Position numbers and translations under genes: made by a program
Notes under the pieces: model-generated
Seen by the model: the letters and a program-made list of their open reading frames with translations, nothing else
What the model was told of the DNA's origin: nothing
Database searches by the model: none
Origin: Hymenobacter cyanobacteriorum
GTDB taxonomy: Bacteria; Bacteroidota; Bacteroidia; Cytophagales; Hymenobacteraceae
Direction of reading: 5' to 3'
Length of the DNA stretch: 64,000 bases
NCBI RefSeq assembly: GCF_022631375.1
Contig: NZ_JALBGC010000002.1
Span: 620,001 to 684,000 of the forward strand
Shown here: piece after piece, positions 15,589 to 23,175 of the stretch
Position numbering within the stretch: the first letter of the stretch is position 1
How the letters are laid out: each line of letters begins with the position of its first letter

Positions 15589-18351
15589 ATGCCCCAAGAT
15601 ACCCTCAAGGTCCCCGAACTCTCCCTCATCATCCTCATTGGCAGCACGGGCGCGGGCAAGTCCACGTTTGCGCGGCGCTTGTTCAAGCCCACGGAAATCG
15701 TGTCGTCGGATGCCTGCCGGGGCTTGGTGGCCGACGATGAAAACGACCAATCGGCCAGCAAAGACGCTTTTGAGCTGCTGCACTACCTGGTGGCCAAGCG
15801 CCTGAAGCGCGGGCTGCTCACCGTGGTCGATGCCACCAACGTGCAGGAGGAAGGCCGCAAGCCCCTGGTGGCCCTAGCCCGCCAATACCACGTGCTGCCC
15901 GTGGCGATAGTGCTCGACGTGCCCGACGCCGTGGCCCAGGAGCGCAACGCCCAGCGCCCCGACCGCCGCCACCTGGGCCGGCACGTCATCGCCAGCCACC
16001 GCCAGCAGTTGCGCCGCAGCCTGCGCAACCTCAAACAGGAGGGCTTCCGGCACATCCACCACCTGCGTAACGTGGGCGAAATCGACGCCATCCAGTCCAT
16101 CACCCGCGACCGCCTCTACAACAACCGCCAAGAGGAAACCGGCCCCTTCGACATCATCGGCGACGTGCACGGCTGCTACGAGGAGCTGCGCGCGCTGCTG
16201 GAGAAACTAGGGTATCAGATTACGGAAGAGCCGATTACGGACGTGCGGGATTTGGGCGTGCGGGTGGTCGCGCCGCTGGTAAGTGGAGACGCGACACTTC
16301 GCGTCTTCTCGTTGAACGATACAGCCGTGGACGATGCCGACGGCGCGGACGCTGAGACGCGAAGGGTCGCGTCTCTACAATCGGCAGACGGACCGCGCCG
16401 CAAGGCCGTCTTCCTCGGCGACCTCGTGGACCGCGGCCCCGCCTCCCCGCAAGTCCTGCGCCTGGTGATGAGCATGGTGCGCGACGGCAGCGCCCTCTGC
16501 GTGCCCGGCAACCACGACATCAAGCTCCTGCGCCACCTCAACGGCAAAAATGTCACCATCAACCACGGCCTGGCCGAAACCCTGGCCCAGCTCGAACCCG
16601 AGCCCGAAGCCTTCAAGAGCGAGGTGCGGCGCTTCCTCGACGGCCTGGTGAGCCACTACGTGCTCGACGGCGGCAAGCTGGTGGTGGCCCACGCCGGCCT
16701 CACCGAGGAGATGCAGGGGCGCGGCTCGGGGGCCGTGCGGGCCTTCGCGCTGTTCGGCGAAAGCACCGGCGAGATTGACGAATTCGGCCTGCCCGTGCGC
16801 TACGAATGGGCCCGCGAGTACCGGGGCCGGGCCATGGTCGCCTTCGGCCACACGCCCGTGCCCGATGCCGAATGGCTCAACAACACCATCGACCTCGACA
16901 CCGGCTGCGTGTTCGGCGGCCGCCTCACCGCCCTGCGCTACCCCGAGCGCGAGCTCGTGGCCGTGCCCGCCGCGCAGGTGTATTGCGAACCGGCCAGGCC
17001 GCTCAATTATAAACAGCTGTTAGCCGCTAGCTCTCAGCTGTCAGCTTCTTCGCCTGACGGAGAAAACCAGAACGAAAAGCTAACAGCTAGTAGCTATCAG
17101 CTAGAAGCTGAATTAGATATCCGCGACGTCACCGGCAAGCAGTTCATCGAAACCCGGCTCATGCGCGGCGTCACCATCCGCGAAGACAACGCCGTGGCCG
17201 CCCTGGAGGTGATGTCGCGCTTCGCCCTGCACCCCAAGTGGCTGCTGTACCTGCCGCCCACCATGTCGCCCACCGAAACCTCGGCCCTGCCCGACCTGCT
17301 CGAACACCCCGCCGAAGCCTTCGACTACTACCAGCGCCTCGGCGTGGAGCGCGTGGTGTGCGAAGAAAAGCACATGGGCAGCCGCGTGGTGGTGGTGGTG
17401 GGCCGCGACGAAGCCGCCATCCAGCGCCGCCTCGGCCTCGTGGGCGAGGGCATCGGCAAGGTCTACACCCGCACCGGCCGCAACTTCTTCACCGACGCCG
17501 CCCTCGAAACCGCCTTCCTCGCCCGCCTGCGCGACGCCCTAAGCACGGCCGGTTTCTGGGAGAAATTCGACACCGACTGGGTCTGCCTCGATGCCGAGCT
17601 GCTGCCCTGGTCGGCCAAAGCCCAGGAGCTGGTCAAAACCCAGTACGCCGCCGTGGCCGCCGCCGCCCTCGCCGCCCTGCCCCAGGTCGAAGCCGCCCTC
17701 ACCGAAGCTGCCGCCCGCCAGCTCGACGGCGCCGAAACCCTGCTGGCCCGCACCACCGCCCGCCACCAGGCCGCCACCCACTACGCCGACGCCTACCGCC
17801 GCTACTGCTGGCCCGTGCACTCCCTCGACGACCTCAAACTCGCGCCCTTCCATTTATTAGCCACCGAAGGCAAAACCTACTTCGACCGCGACCACGCCTG
17901 GCACATGGAAACCCTGCGCACCCTCGCCCTCGCCGACCCTGGCCTGCTCCGCGCCACGCCCTACCGCGTCGTCCCTCTCACCAACCCCGCCGAAGTCAAA
18001 GCCGCCATCCAGTGGTGGACCGACCTCACCGCCGCCGGGGGCGAAGGCATGGTGGTGAAGCCCTACGATTTCATCCCCCAGGGCAAAGGCGGCCTGCTCC
18101 AGCCCGCCCTCAAGTGCCGCGGCCGCGAGTACCTGCGCATCATCTACGGCCCCGACTACCTGCTGCCCGGCCACCTCGACCGCCTGCGCCAGCGCAACGT
18201 GAAAGCCAAGCGCAACCTCGCCCTGCGCGAGTTCGCCCTCGGCGTCGAGGGCCTCGAACGCTTCGTGGCCGGCCAGCCCCTGCGCCGCGTGCACCAGTGC
18301 GTCTTCGGCGTGCTCGCGCTGGAAAGCGAAGCGGTGGACCCGCGGCTGTAG
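15589..18351 (+). CDS. pnkp: Pnkp RNA repair enzyme: 5' kinase, phosphatase and ligase-type adenylyltransferase
   Basis: About 920 aa from the ATG at 15589 (an in-frame GTG lies at 15577). Kinase domain: P-loop GSTGAGKST (residues 18-26) and DATN. Phosphatase domain: GDVHGCYEEL, GDLVDRGP, GNHD, AHAGL and GHTPVP. Ligase domain: EEKHMGSR with the adenylated Lys, and EGMVVKPYD. Together with Hen1 it repairs RNAs cut by ribotoxins. Two inverted repeats are inserted in frame: residues about 232-263 within the phosphatase domain before GDLVDRG, and about 476-507 in the linker before the ligase domain. The protein is longer than typical Pnkp as a result. Both inserts avoid catalytic motifs. Confidence 0.95.
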   Translation: MPQDTLKVPELSLIILIGSTGAGKSTFARRLFKPTEIVSSDACRGLVADDENDQSASKDAFELLHYLVAKRLKRGLLTVVDATNVQEEGRKPLVALARQYHVLPVAIVLDVPDAVAQERNAQRPDRRHLGRHVIASHRQQLRRSLRNLKQEGFRHIHHLRNVGEIDAIQSITRDRLYNNRQEETGPFDIIGDVHGCYEELRALLEKLGYQITEEPITDVRDLGVRVVAPLVSGDATLRVFSLNDTAVDDADGADAETRRVASLQSADGPRRKAVFLGDLVDRGPASPQVLRLVMSMVRDGSALCVPGNHDIKLLRHLNGKNVTINHGLAETLAQLEPEPEAFKSEVRRFLDGLVSHYVLDGGKLVVAHAGLTEEMQGRGSGAVRAFALFGESTGEIDEFGLPVRYEWAREYRGRAMVAFGHTPVPDAEWLNNTIDLDTGCVFGGRLTALRYPERELVAVPAAQVYCEPARPLNYKQLLAASSQLSASSPDGENQNEKLTASSYQLEAELDIRDVTGKQFIETRLMRGVTIREDNAVAALEVMSRFALHPKWLLYLPPTMSPTETSALPDLLEHPAEAFDYYQRLGVERVVCEEKHMGSRVVVVVGRDEAAIQRRLGLVGEGIGKVYTRTGRNFFTDAALETAFLARLRDALSTAGFWEKFDTDWVCLDAELLPWSAKAQELVKTQYAAVAAAALAALPQVEAALTEAAARQLDGAETLLARTTARHQAATHYADAYRRYCWPVHSLDDLKLAPFHLLATEGKTYFDRDHAWHMETLRTLALADPGLLRATPYRVVPLTNPAEVKAAIQWWTDLTAAGGEGMVVKPYDFIPQGKGGLLQPALKCRGREYLRIIYGPDYLLPGHLDRLRQRNVKAKRNLALREFALGVEGLERFVAGQPLRRVHQCVFGVLALESEAVDPRL
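16283..16378. repeat. Inverted-repeat doublet, family D copy 1, in frame inside pnkp
   Basis: The left hairpin GAGACGCGACACTTCGCGTC and the right hairpin GAGACGCGAAGGGTCGCGTC face each other around about 45 bp. The spacer contains GTTGAACGA and CGGCGCGGACGC words shared with the copy at 19062. The translated insert reads DATLRVFSLND... and keeps pnkp open. Confidence 0.92.
17014..17110. repeat. Inverted-repeat doublet, family H, in frame inside pnkp
   Basis: Arms of about 38 bp built from AGCTGTTAGC/CTAGCT words are imperfectly complementary (left 17014-17052, right 17073-17110). The insert translates to Ser/Gln/Leu/Ala-rich residues (LLAASSQLSASSPDG...) in the linker before the ligase domain. 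Confidence 0.85.
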
Positions 18352-18358
18352 AACGATT

Positions 18359-18466
18359 GTAGAGACGCGACACTTCGCGTCTCTTAGTTGAACGACTGGT
18401 ATAGAATTACTTTGCCAATATCAAACCATCGTTCACGCGCCGAGATGCGAAGTGTCGCGTCTCTAC
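18359..18466. repeat. Inverted-repeat doublet, family D copy 2, upstream of the RAYT gene
   Basis: 25-bp arms (18359-18383 and 18442-18466, one mismatch), each a small hairpin (GAGACGCGA/TCGCGTCTC). The spacer contains TTG (18389) and TTACTTTG (about 18406), spaced like a Bacteroidota promoter and pointing at the transposase ATG at 18476. Confidence 0.92.
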
Positions 18467-18475
18467 ATTTAACGT

Positions 18476-19057
18476 ATGCCGGAACTTTACCAGGATAAAT
18501 ACCGGATTCCTTCCACGCGCTTGTCGGGGTATAATTACGGCCAAAACGGAATGTATTTCATCACCGTCTGCGCCCAAAATCGCCAACCGTACTTTGGCAA
18601 TATTGAAGTGCCAAATGGTGACTGGAATAGCTCGTTTTTGCAACCAACTGAAATTGGAAAATACGCCGCTAAGTGTTGGGCTGCAATTCCTCATTTTGCT
18701 TCATTCGTGGAATTGGACGCATTCATCCTTATGCCTGACCACCTGCATGGAATATTGATTTTTGATAAGGATGGTGTAGACGGTGTGAGCGAGGAGACGC
18801 GAAGTGTTGCGTCTCTAGAGGTCTACGAAAATCGGTTTGGGCCGCAGTCTCAAAATTTAGCGTCCGTGCTCCGCGGATTCAAATCAGCGGTGACAACTTT
18901 TGCGCGACATCAGGAAATAGAATTTCAGTGGCAGGCCCGCTTTCATGAAAGAATCATCCGCAATCAAAACGAATTGGAGCGTATTCAAAATTACATCGTT
19001 ACCAATCCCAGACGTTGGGAATCCGAATATGATAACGGCGAAGGCTTGTATCGTTGA
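18476..19057 (+). CDS. REP-associated tyrosine transposase (RAYT, Y1/HUH family)
   Basis: 193 aa. The HUH motif is HLHGI (in MPDHLHGILIF). LRGFKSAVTTFARHQ is the family GFKS-VT motif, and the catalytic Tyr is expected in IQNYIVTNPRRW near the C-terminus. RAYTs cut and move single-stranded REP hairpins that flank their own gene. Here family D hairpins lie immediately upstream (18359-18466), inside the gene (18794-18815) and just downstream (19062-19163), the expected substrate arrangement. The internal hairpin encodes EETRSVASL and is absent from the conserved core, so activity may persist. It is less GC-rich than pnkp. Confidence 0.92.
   Translation: MPELYQDKYRIPSTRLSGYNYGQNGMYFITVCAQNRQPYFGNIEVPNGDWNSSFLQPTEIGKYAAKCWAAIPHFASFVELDAFILMPDHLHGILIFDKDGVDGVSEETRSVASLEVYENRFGPQSQNLASVLRGFKSAVTTFARHQEIEFQWQARFHERIIRNQNELERIQNYIVTNPRRWESEYDNGEGLYR
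18794..18815. repeat. Single family D hairpin inside the RAYT gene
   Basis: GAGACGCGAAGTGTTGCGTC plus TC: one half-unit of the flanking doublets, read in frame as EETRSVASL in a variable loop between the HUH motif and the GFKS motif. Confidence 0.85.
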
Positions 19058-19061
19058 ACGA

Positions 19062-19163
19062 GTGTAGAGACGCGACACTTCGCGTCTCCCGCGTGAACGA
19101 CTAGCGCCTGAACGATACCCAAACGGCGCGGACGCCGAGACGCGAAGTGTCGCGTCTCTACAC
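19062..19163. repeat. Inverted-repeat doublet, family D copy 3, downstream of RAYT
   Basis: Perfect 27-bp arms (19062-19088 and 19137-19163). The spacer has GTGAACGA and CGGCGCGGACGC words matching the copy inside pnkp. The right arm overlaps the last codons and stop of the TMEM175-type gene. Confidence 0.93.
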
Positions 19164-19742
19164 TCGTTCTACCAGCGTGCGCTCAATGCGCCGGTCGGGG
19201 ATGAGCCACATCAGCGCCACGGCCACGTAGATGCCGCCCGCCACCCACGGCTGCCAGAAGCTGGCCGCGATACCCGCCAGGTAGAGCACGGGCGAGGCCT
19301 TGCCCTTCAAGTCGCGCCCGATGGCGCGAGCCAGCGCCGAATGCGGCCCTTCGATGGCAATAATGCAGTTTTGAAGCACGAAATAGGCCACGCCCGCCAT
19401 TAGCAACATCACGCCATACACGGCCAGCGTGGCGGGGGCGAAATGGTTTTCGCCCATCCAGCCCGTGGCGAACGGCACCAGCGACAACCAGAACAGCAGG
19501 TGCAGATTGGCCCACAGCACCCCGCCCGATACCCGGCTCGTGCTGGCCAGCATCATGTGGTGGTTGTTCCAATAGATGCCGATGTAGATGAAGCTCAATA
19601 AGTAGCTTAACGTCACGGGCAGCAGCGGTTTCAGCGCCGCAAAATTGGCCGCGCCGTGCGGTACCTTAATTTCCAGCACCATGATGGTGAGGATGATGGC
19701 CAGTACGCCATCGCTAAAAGCTTCGAGTCGTCCTTTGCGCAT
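19158..19742 (-). CDS. TMEM175-type potassium channel family protein
   Basis: 194 aa from the ATG at 19742, chosen because MRKGRLEAFSDGVLAI is the canonical family start with the FSDG motif of the first pore helix. Six hydrophobic segments follow, one bacterial TMEM175 unit (two-fold or tetrameric channel, DUF1211). It probably conducts K+ across the inner membrane. The TAG stop and the last two or three codons lie within the family D repeat (19137-19163). A TACTTTAG box lies about 40 bp upstream. Confidence 0.85.
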   Translation of the reverse strand: MRKGRLEAFSDGVLAIILTIMVLEIKVPHGAANFAALKPLLPVTLSYLLSFIYIGIYWNNHHMMLASTSRVSGGVLWANLHLLFWLSLVPFATGWMGENHFAPATLAVYGVMLLMAGVAYFVLQNCIIAIEGPHSALARAIGRDLKGKASPVLYLAGIAASFWQPWVAGGIYVAVALMWLIPDRRIERTLVERV

Positions 19743-19832
19743 GAGAAAGAGGGGCAGCGAGCCGCTGAGCGAGGGTGAGGCGCTAAAGTAGCGCCATGCA
19801 GCGCCTCCTGCTACTTTCGTGGTGTTCAGAAC

Positions 19833-19920
19833 GTCATGCTGAGCTAGTCGAAGCATCTCTACCGCGCAACTAATTCATTTTAGTATTACAGTAGAGATGC
19901 TTCGACTAGTTCAGCATGAT
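19833..19920. repeat. Inverted-repeat doublet, family A copy 4
   Basis: 30-bp arms (19833-19862 and 19891-19920) with a CTAGTCGAAGC variant and about two mismatches. It sits between the divergent TMEM175 and RlaP genes, ending 20 bp before the RlaP start. Confidence 0.88.
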
Positions 19921-19939
19921 GGCCTACCAGATAATTCAT

Positions 19940-20710
19940 ATGCAAACCCGCATTTCCACCGCCCTCACGCAGCTCGAAGCCACCCACGGCATCCGTATTC
20001 TCTACGCGTGCGAGTCGGGGAGCCGCGCCTGGGGCTTCCCCTCGCCCGATTCGGACTTCGACGTGCGCTTCATCTACTGCCACCCCACCGACTGGTACCT
20101 CACCCTGGATGAAGGCCCCGATACGCTCAATTTCCCCGTCGACGACGAGCTGGACCTCGCCGGCTGGGAGCTGCGCAAAGCGCTGCGCCTGCTGCGCGGC
20201 TCCAATGCCTCGGTGTTCGAGTGGCTGCAGTCGCCGGTGGTCTACCACGAGGCGCTGGATTTCCGGGCCCGGCTGGCCCCGCTACTGCCCGCCGCCTTCA
20301 ACCTGAAAGCCGGCCTGCACCACTACCTGGGCCAGCTGCGGCGCGGCGTGGAAGAAGACCTAGCCGGCCCCGACGTGCGCCTGAAACGCCTGTTCTACGC
20401 CCTGCGCTCGGCCCTGGCCGCCCGCTGGATTCGCGAGCGGCGCACGCTGCCGCCGATGGAATTCGCCCCGCTGCGGGCGCTGCTGCCCGCCGCCCACACT
20501 GCCGAAGTTGCGGCGCTGCTGGCGGCCAAAGCCTTATCCAATGAAAAAACCACCGTGCCCCGCCCGGCGGCGTTGGGCGAGTTCCTGCGCGCAGAACTGG
20601 CCGCCGGGCAGGCCGCCCGCGACGGGCTGCCGGTGCTGCGGAGCGCAGGCACGGCCGGCGAGCTGGATGCGTTGTTTCGGACGCTGCTGGCCGAAGCGTT
20701 TGCGGTATAG
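19940..20710 (+). CDS. RlaP-type nucleotidyltransferase (RNA repair associated)
   Basis: 256 aa from the ATG at 19940; upstream codons derive from the repeat. The polymerase-beta type active site is ESGSRAWGFPSPDSDFDVRF (GS followed by DxD), then DWYLTL and LDLAGWELRKALRLL, the pattern of the RlaP family (PF10127). RlaP proteins occur with RNA ligases and Pnkp/Hen1 modules and are proposed to edit or tail RNA ends. The location next to pnkp supports that role. The substrate is unknown. Confidence 0.85.
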   Translation: MQTRISTALTQLEATHGIRILYACESGSRAWGFPSPDSDFDVRFIYCHPTDWYLTLDEGPDTLNFPVDDELDLAGWELRKALRLLRGSNASVFEWLQSPVVYHEALDFRARLAPLLPAAFNLKAGLHHYLGQLRRGVEEDLAGPDVRLKRLFYALRSALAARWIRERRTLPPMEFAPLRALLPAAHTAEVAALLAAKALSNEKTTVPRPAALGEFLRAELAAGQAARDGLPVLRSAGTAGELDALFRTLLAEAFAV

Positions 20711-20716
20711 CGAACT

Positions 20717-20797
20717 GTAGCGCGGACTTTGTAGTCCGCGTTTCTGTCCGCCCCGCCGAAACCGTTCCGGGGACGCGGACTACAAAGTCCGCGCTAC
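20717..20797. repeat. Inverted-repeat doublet, family F
   Basis: Perfect 25-bp arms (20717-20741 and 20773-20797), each a hairpin CGCGGACT-TTGT-AGTCCGCG. It fills the gap between the two RlaP-type genes and lies where the promoter -33 region of the second gene would be. Confidence 0.93.
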
Positions 20798-20810
20798 GCC
20801 GCAGCCGCGT

Positions 20811-20818
20811 TACTTTCG
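20811..20818 (+). promoter_or_regulatory. Putative -7 box of the second RlaP gene
   Basis: TACTTTCG (one mismatch to TAnnTTTG) only 3 bp before the ATG at 20822. Transcription would begin at or inside the start codon, suggesting a leaderless mRNA. Confidence 0.4.
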
Positions 20819-20821
20819 CCC

Positions 20822-21895
20822 ATGACCATTGCCGACCTGCGCCGCCATAACCTGATTCTCTTCGAAGCCATCAGCGGCAGCCGCGCCTACGGTACCAACT
20901 TGCCGCATTCCGATACTGACCTCAAAGGCGTATTCATCCTGCCCGAAGACCAGTTTTTCGGCCTCGACTACATCCCGCAAATTGCCAACGAAACCAATGA
21001 CGAGGTGTTTTATGAATTACGCCGCTTCGTGGAATTATTGCTGAAAAACAACCCCACCGTGCTCGAATTATTGGGCACGCCGGCCGACTGCGTTATTTAT
21101 AAACACCCGCTATTCGAGCAATTTAAAGCCGCTGATTTTCTCTCGAAACTCTGCCGCCAGAGCTTCGCCGAATACGCGGTGGCGCAAATCCGCAAAGCCC
21201 GGGGCCTGAATAAGAAAATCAACCAGCCCGAGCCGCCGGCCCGCAAATCGGTGCTCGATTTCTGCTACATCACGGCCGGCGCGGGCGCCCAACCCGCCAC
21301 CGAATGGCTGGCCCGCCACGGCTACGAAGCCGCGCAGTGCGGCCTGGCCAACGTGCCGCACCTCACCGATTTATACGCCCTGTTCATCGATGCCACGCTC
21401 GGGCGCACGCTTGGCTACCGGGGCCTGGTGCGCGACGCGGAAACCTCGCAGGACGTCCTGCTTTCGGCCGTGCCGAAAGGGGAGAAGCCGGTGGCGTATC
21501 TGTCCTTCAACCGCAACGGGTACAGCACGTACTGTCGCGTGTTTCGGGAATATTGGGAATGGGTGGAAAAGCGCAATGCCGAGCGGTACCAAAATACTGT
21601 GCAGCACGGCAAAAATTACGACGCTAAAAACATGTTGCACGTTTTCCGACTACTGCAAATGGCCGAGGAAATTGCCAATTACCGTCAGCTAAATGTTCAT
21701 CGGCCCAACCGCGAGTTCTTGTTGCAAATCCGGCGGGGCGAATTTGAATACGAAGCATTAGTTGCTGATGCCGAGCAATTGGTGACGCGGGTAGAAGCCG
21801 CCTTCGCCAACTCTACCTTGCCCGATGCGCCGGATAGGGCTGCTGCCGAGCTGCTGCTACGGCAAGTGCGGCAGGCGTTTTACGCAAGTATTTGA
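20822..21895 (+). CDS. Second RlaP-type nucleotidyltransferase, 357 aa
   Basis: The active site is ISGSRAYGTNLPHSDTDLKG, again the GS...DxD polymerase-beta pattern of PF10127, followed by YELRRFVELLLKNNPTVLEL. It is longer than the first paralogue, with extra helical C-terminal sequence. Codon use becomes less GC-rich in places. Adjacent paralogues with Pnkp/Hen1 suggest one RNA-end processing module; the exact reaction cannot be read. A stop at 21895 is followed by the palindromic operator of the next operon. Confidence 0.85.
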   Translation: MTIADLRRHNLILFEAISGSRAYGTNLPHSDTDLKGVFILPEDQFFGLDYIPQIANETNDEVFYELRRFVELLLKNNPTVLELLGTPADCVIYKHPLFEQFKAADFLSKLCRQSFAEYAVAQIRKARGLNKKINQPEPPARKSVLDFCYITAGAGAQPATEWLARHGYEAAQCGLANVPHLTDLYALFIDATLGRTLGYRGLVRDAETSQDVLLSAVPKGEKPVAYLSFNRNGYSTYCRVFREYWEWVEKRNAERYQNTVQHGKNYDAKNMLHVFRLLQMAEEIANYRQLNVHRPNREFLLQIRRGEFEYEALVADAEQLVTRVEAAFANSTLPDAPDRAAAELLLRQVRQAFYASI

Positions 21896-21927
21896 AAACA
21901 AGGCAAGAAGGAATTATTTGAAAATAG

Positions 21928-21967
21928 TGTATCACAAGTTTCAATAATTATTGAAACTTGTGATACA
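21928..21967. promoter_or_regulatory. 40-bp perfect palindrome, probable operator
   Basis: TGTATCACAAGTTTCAATAA (21928-21947) is followed immediately by its exact reverse complement (21948-21967), with no spacer. The inner part TTTCAATAATTATTGAAA is a typical dimeric repressor site. The right end overlaps a TACATTTG -7 box, so binding would block transcription of the downstream operon, which includes a GbsR/MarR regulator (23176). That regulator is the best candidate ligand; this is inference. Confidence 0.8.
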
Positions 21968-21971
21968 TTTG
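21964..21971 (+). promoter_or_regulatory. -7 promoter box overlapping the operator
   Basis: TACATTTG matches TAnnTTTG exactly and lies 62 bp upstream of the epimerase ATG at 22034. Confidence 0.6.
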
Positions 21972-22033
21972 CCCTGTCCAACGGAAAGGCGGCTGGGATG
22001 TCCCGGTGCCGTGTCATTCGGTGGGCCGCGCCT

Positions 22034-22945
22034 ATGCCACAGTCCAAATTGGTGATTGCCGGAGGAAACGGGTTTCTGGGCCAGCACCTGGCGGGTTATT
22101 TCCGGGAGCAGGGCTACCGCGTGGTCGTGCTGGGCCGAAACCCCGGTCCCGGCCCCGACTACGTGCACTGGGATGGCCGCACCCTCGGCGCCTGGGCCGC
22201 CGAGTTGGAAGGAGCCGCTGCGCTGGTAAACCTCGCGGGCCGCACGGTTGACTGCCGCTATACGGCTGATAACAAGCGCGAAATAATCGCCAGTCGCACC
22301 GAAAGCACCCGCGTGCTGGGCGCGGCCGTAGCTGCCTGCAGCGTGCCGCCGCGGGCGTGGCTTAATTCTTCAACGGCAACTATTTACGCCGATACCCCGG
22401 GCACGCAACCGGCCAATACCGAGGCGGCAGGCCACATCGGCGAGGGCTTTTCGGTGGAAGTGGCACGGGCCTGGGAGGCGGCTTTTGCAGCCTGTGCGGC
22501 CCCGGCCACGCGCAAGGTGGCGCTGCGCACGGCCATTGTAATGGGGCGCGATGGCGGGGCTTTCCCAGTGATGACGCGGCTGGCCCGGTGGGGGCTGGGC
22601 TCGCCGCAGGGCAATGGCCGGCAGTGGATGAACTGGCTGCACATCGTCGATTTTTGCCGGGCCGTGGCGTTTCTTATTGGCGAGCCTACGGCAGCCGGGG
22701 CATTCAACCTGTGCGCCCCGCTACCGCTGACCAACCGCGATTTTATGGGCCTGCTGAGCCAGCAGCTGCGGCCGCCGCTACGCCTGCCTCAGCCGAAATG
22801 ATTGCTTGAAATCGGAGCTTTTGTGCTGCGCACTGAAACCGAGCTGATTCTCAAAAGCCGCAAAGTGTACCCGCAGCGGCTGCTTGAGCTGGGGTTTCAG
22901 TTTGAGTTTCCTGCCTGCGAGGCCTGCTTAAAGGGTTTGCTGTAA
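22034..22945 (+). pseudogene. TIGR01777-type NAD-dependent epimerase with an internal TGA
   Basis: The N-terminus has the Rossmann motif GGNGFLGQHL, then WLNSSTATIYADT and WMNWLHIVDFCRAV, which identify the TIGR01777 (YfcH/SULA-like) family. The frame stops at TGA 22799-22801 after residue 255, but the same frame continues with LLEIGAFVLRTETELILKSR and on to a TAA at 22943-22945. That segment is the conserved family C-terminus, where a Trp normally occupies the TGA position (PxPxWLL...). A single TGG-to-TGA change explains it. The full length of 303 codons equals the family norm. Without readthrough the product lacks its last 48 residues. Sequencing error is possible. Confidence 0.82.
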
Positions 22946-22952
22946 ACCGACT

Positions 22953-23165
22953 ATGCGTCTTGTGACTCTGGGAACAACGCTGTGCTGTCTGGGCAGTCTG
23001 CTGGTTTTTACGCCTTTTATGGGGCTTTTTTTCCTGCCTGTGGCATTGGTCGGCAGTCTGCTAGTGTGGTTAGCCAAACTCAATGTGCAGTCGAAGCTTG
23101 TCAGGGGATTGCTGCCTTTAGTACCGCTTATTGCTTATTTCGTCTGGCTATTTAACAGGCAATAA
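22953..23165 (+). CDS. Small integral membrane protein, 70 aa
   Basis: Starts 7 bp after the epimerase frame ends and 10 bp before the regulator, so it is part of the operon. Three hydrophobic segments (TLCCLGSLLVF, FLPVALVGSLLVWL, LLPLVPLIAYFVWLF) separated by a short basic loop. No family is recognised. Confidence 0.65.
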   Translation: MRLVTLGTTLCCLGSLLVFTPFMGLFFLPVALVGSLLVWLAKLNVQSKLVRGLLPLVPLIAYFVWLFNRQ

Positions 23166-23175
23166 ATTATTTACG

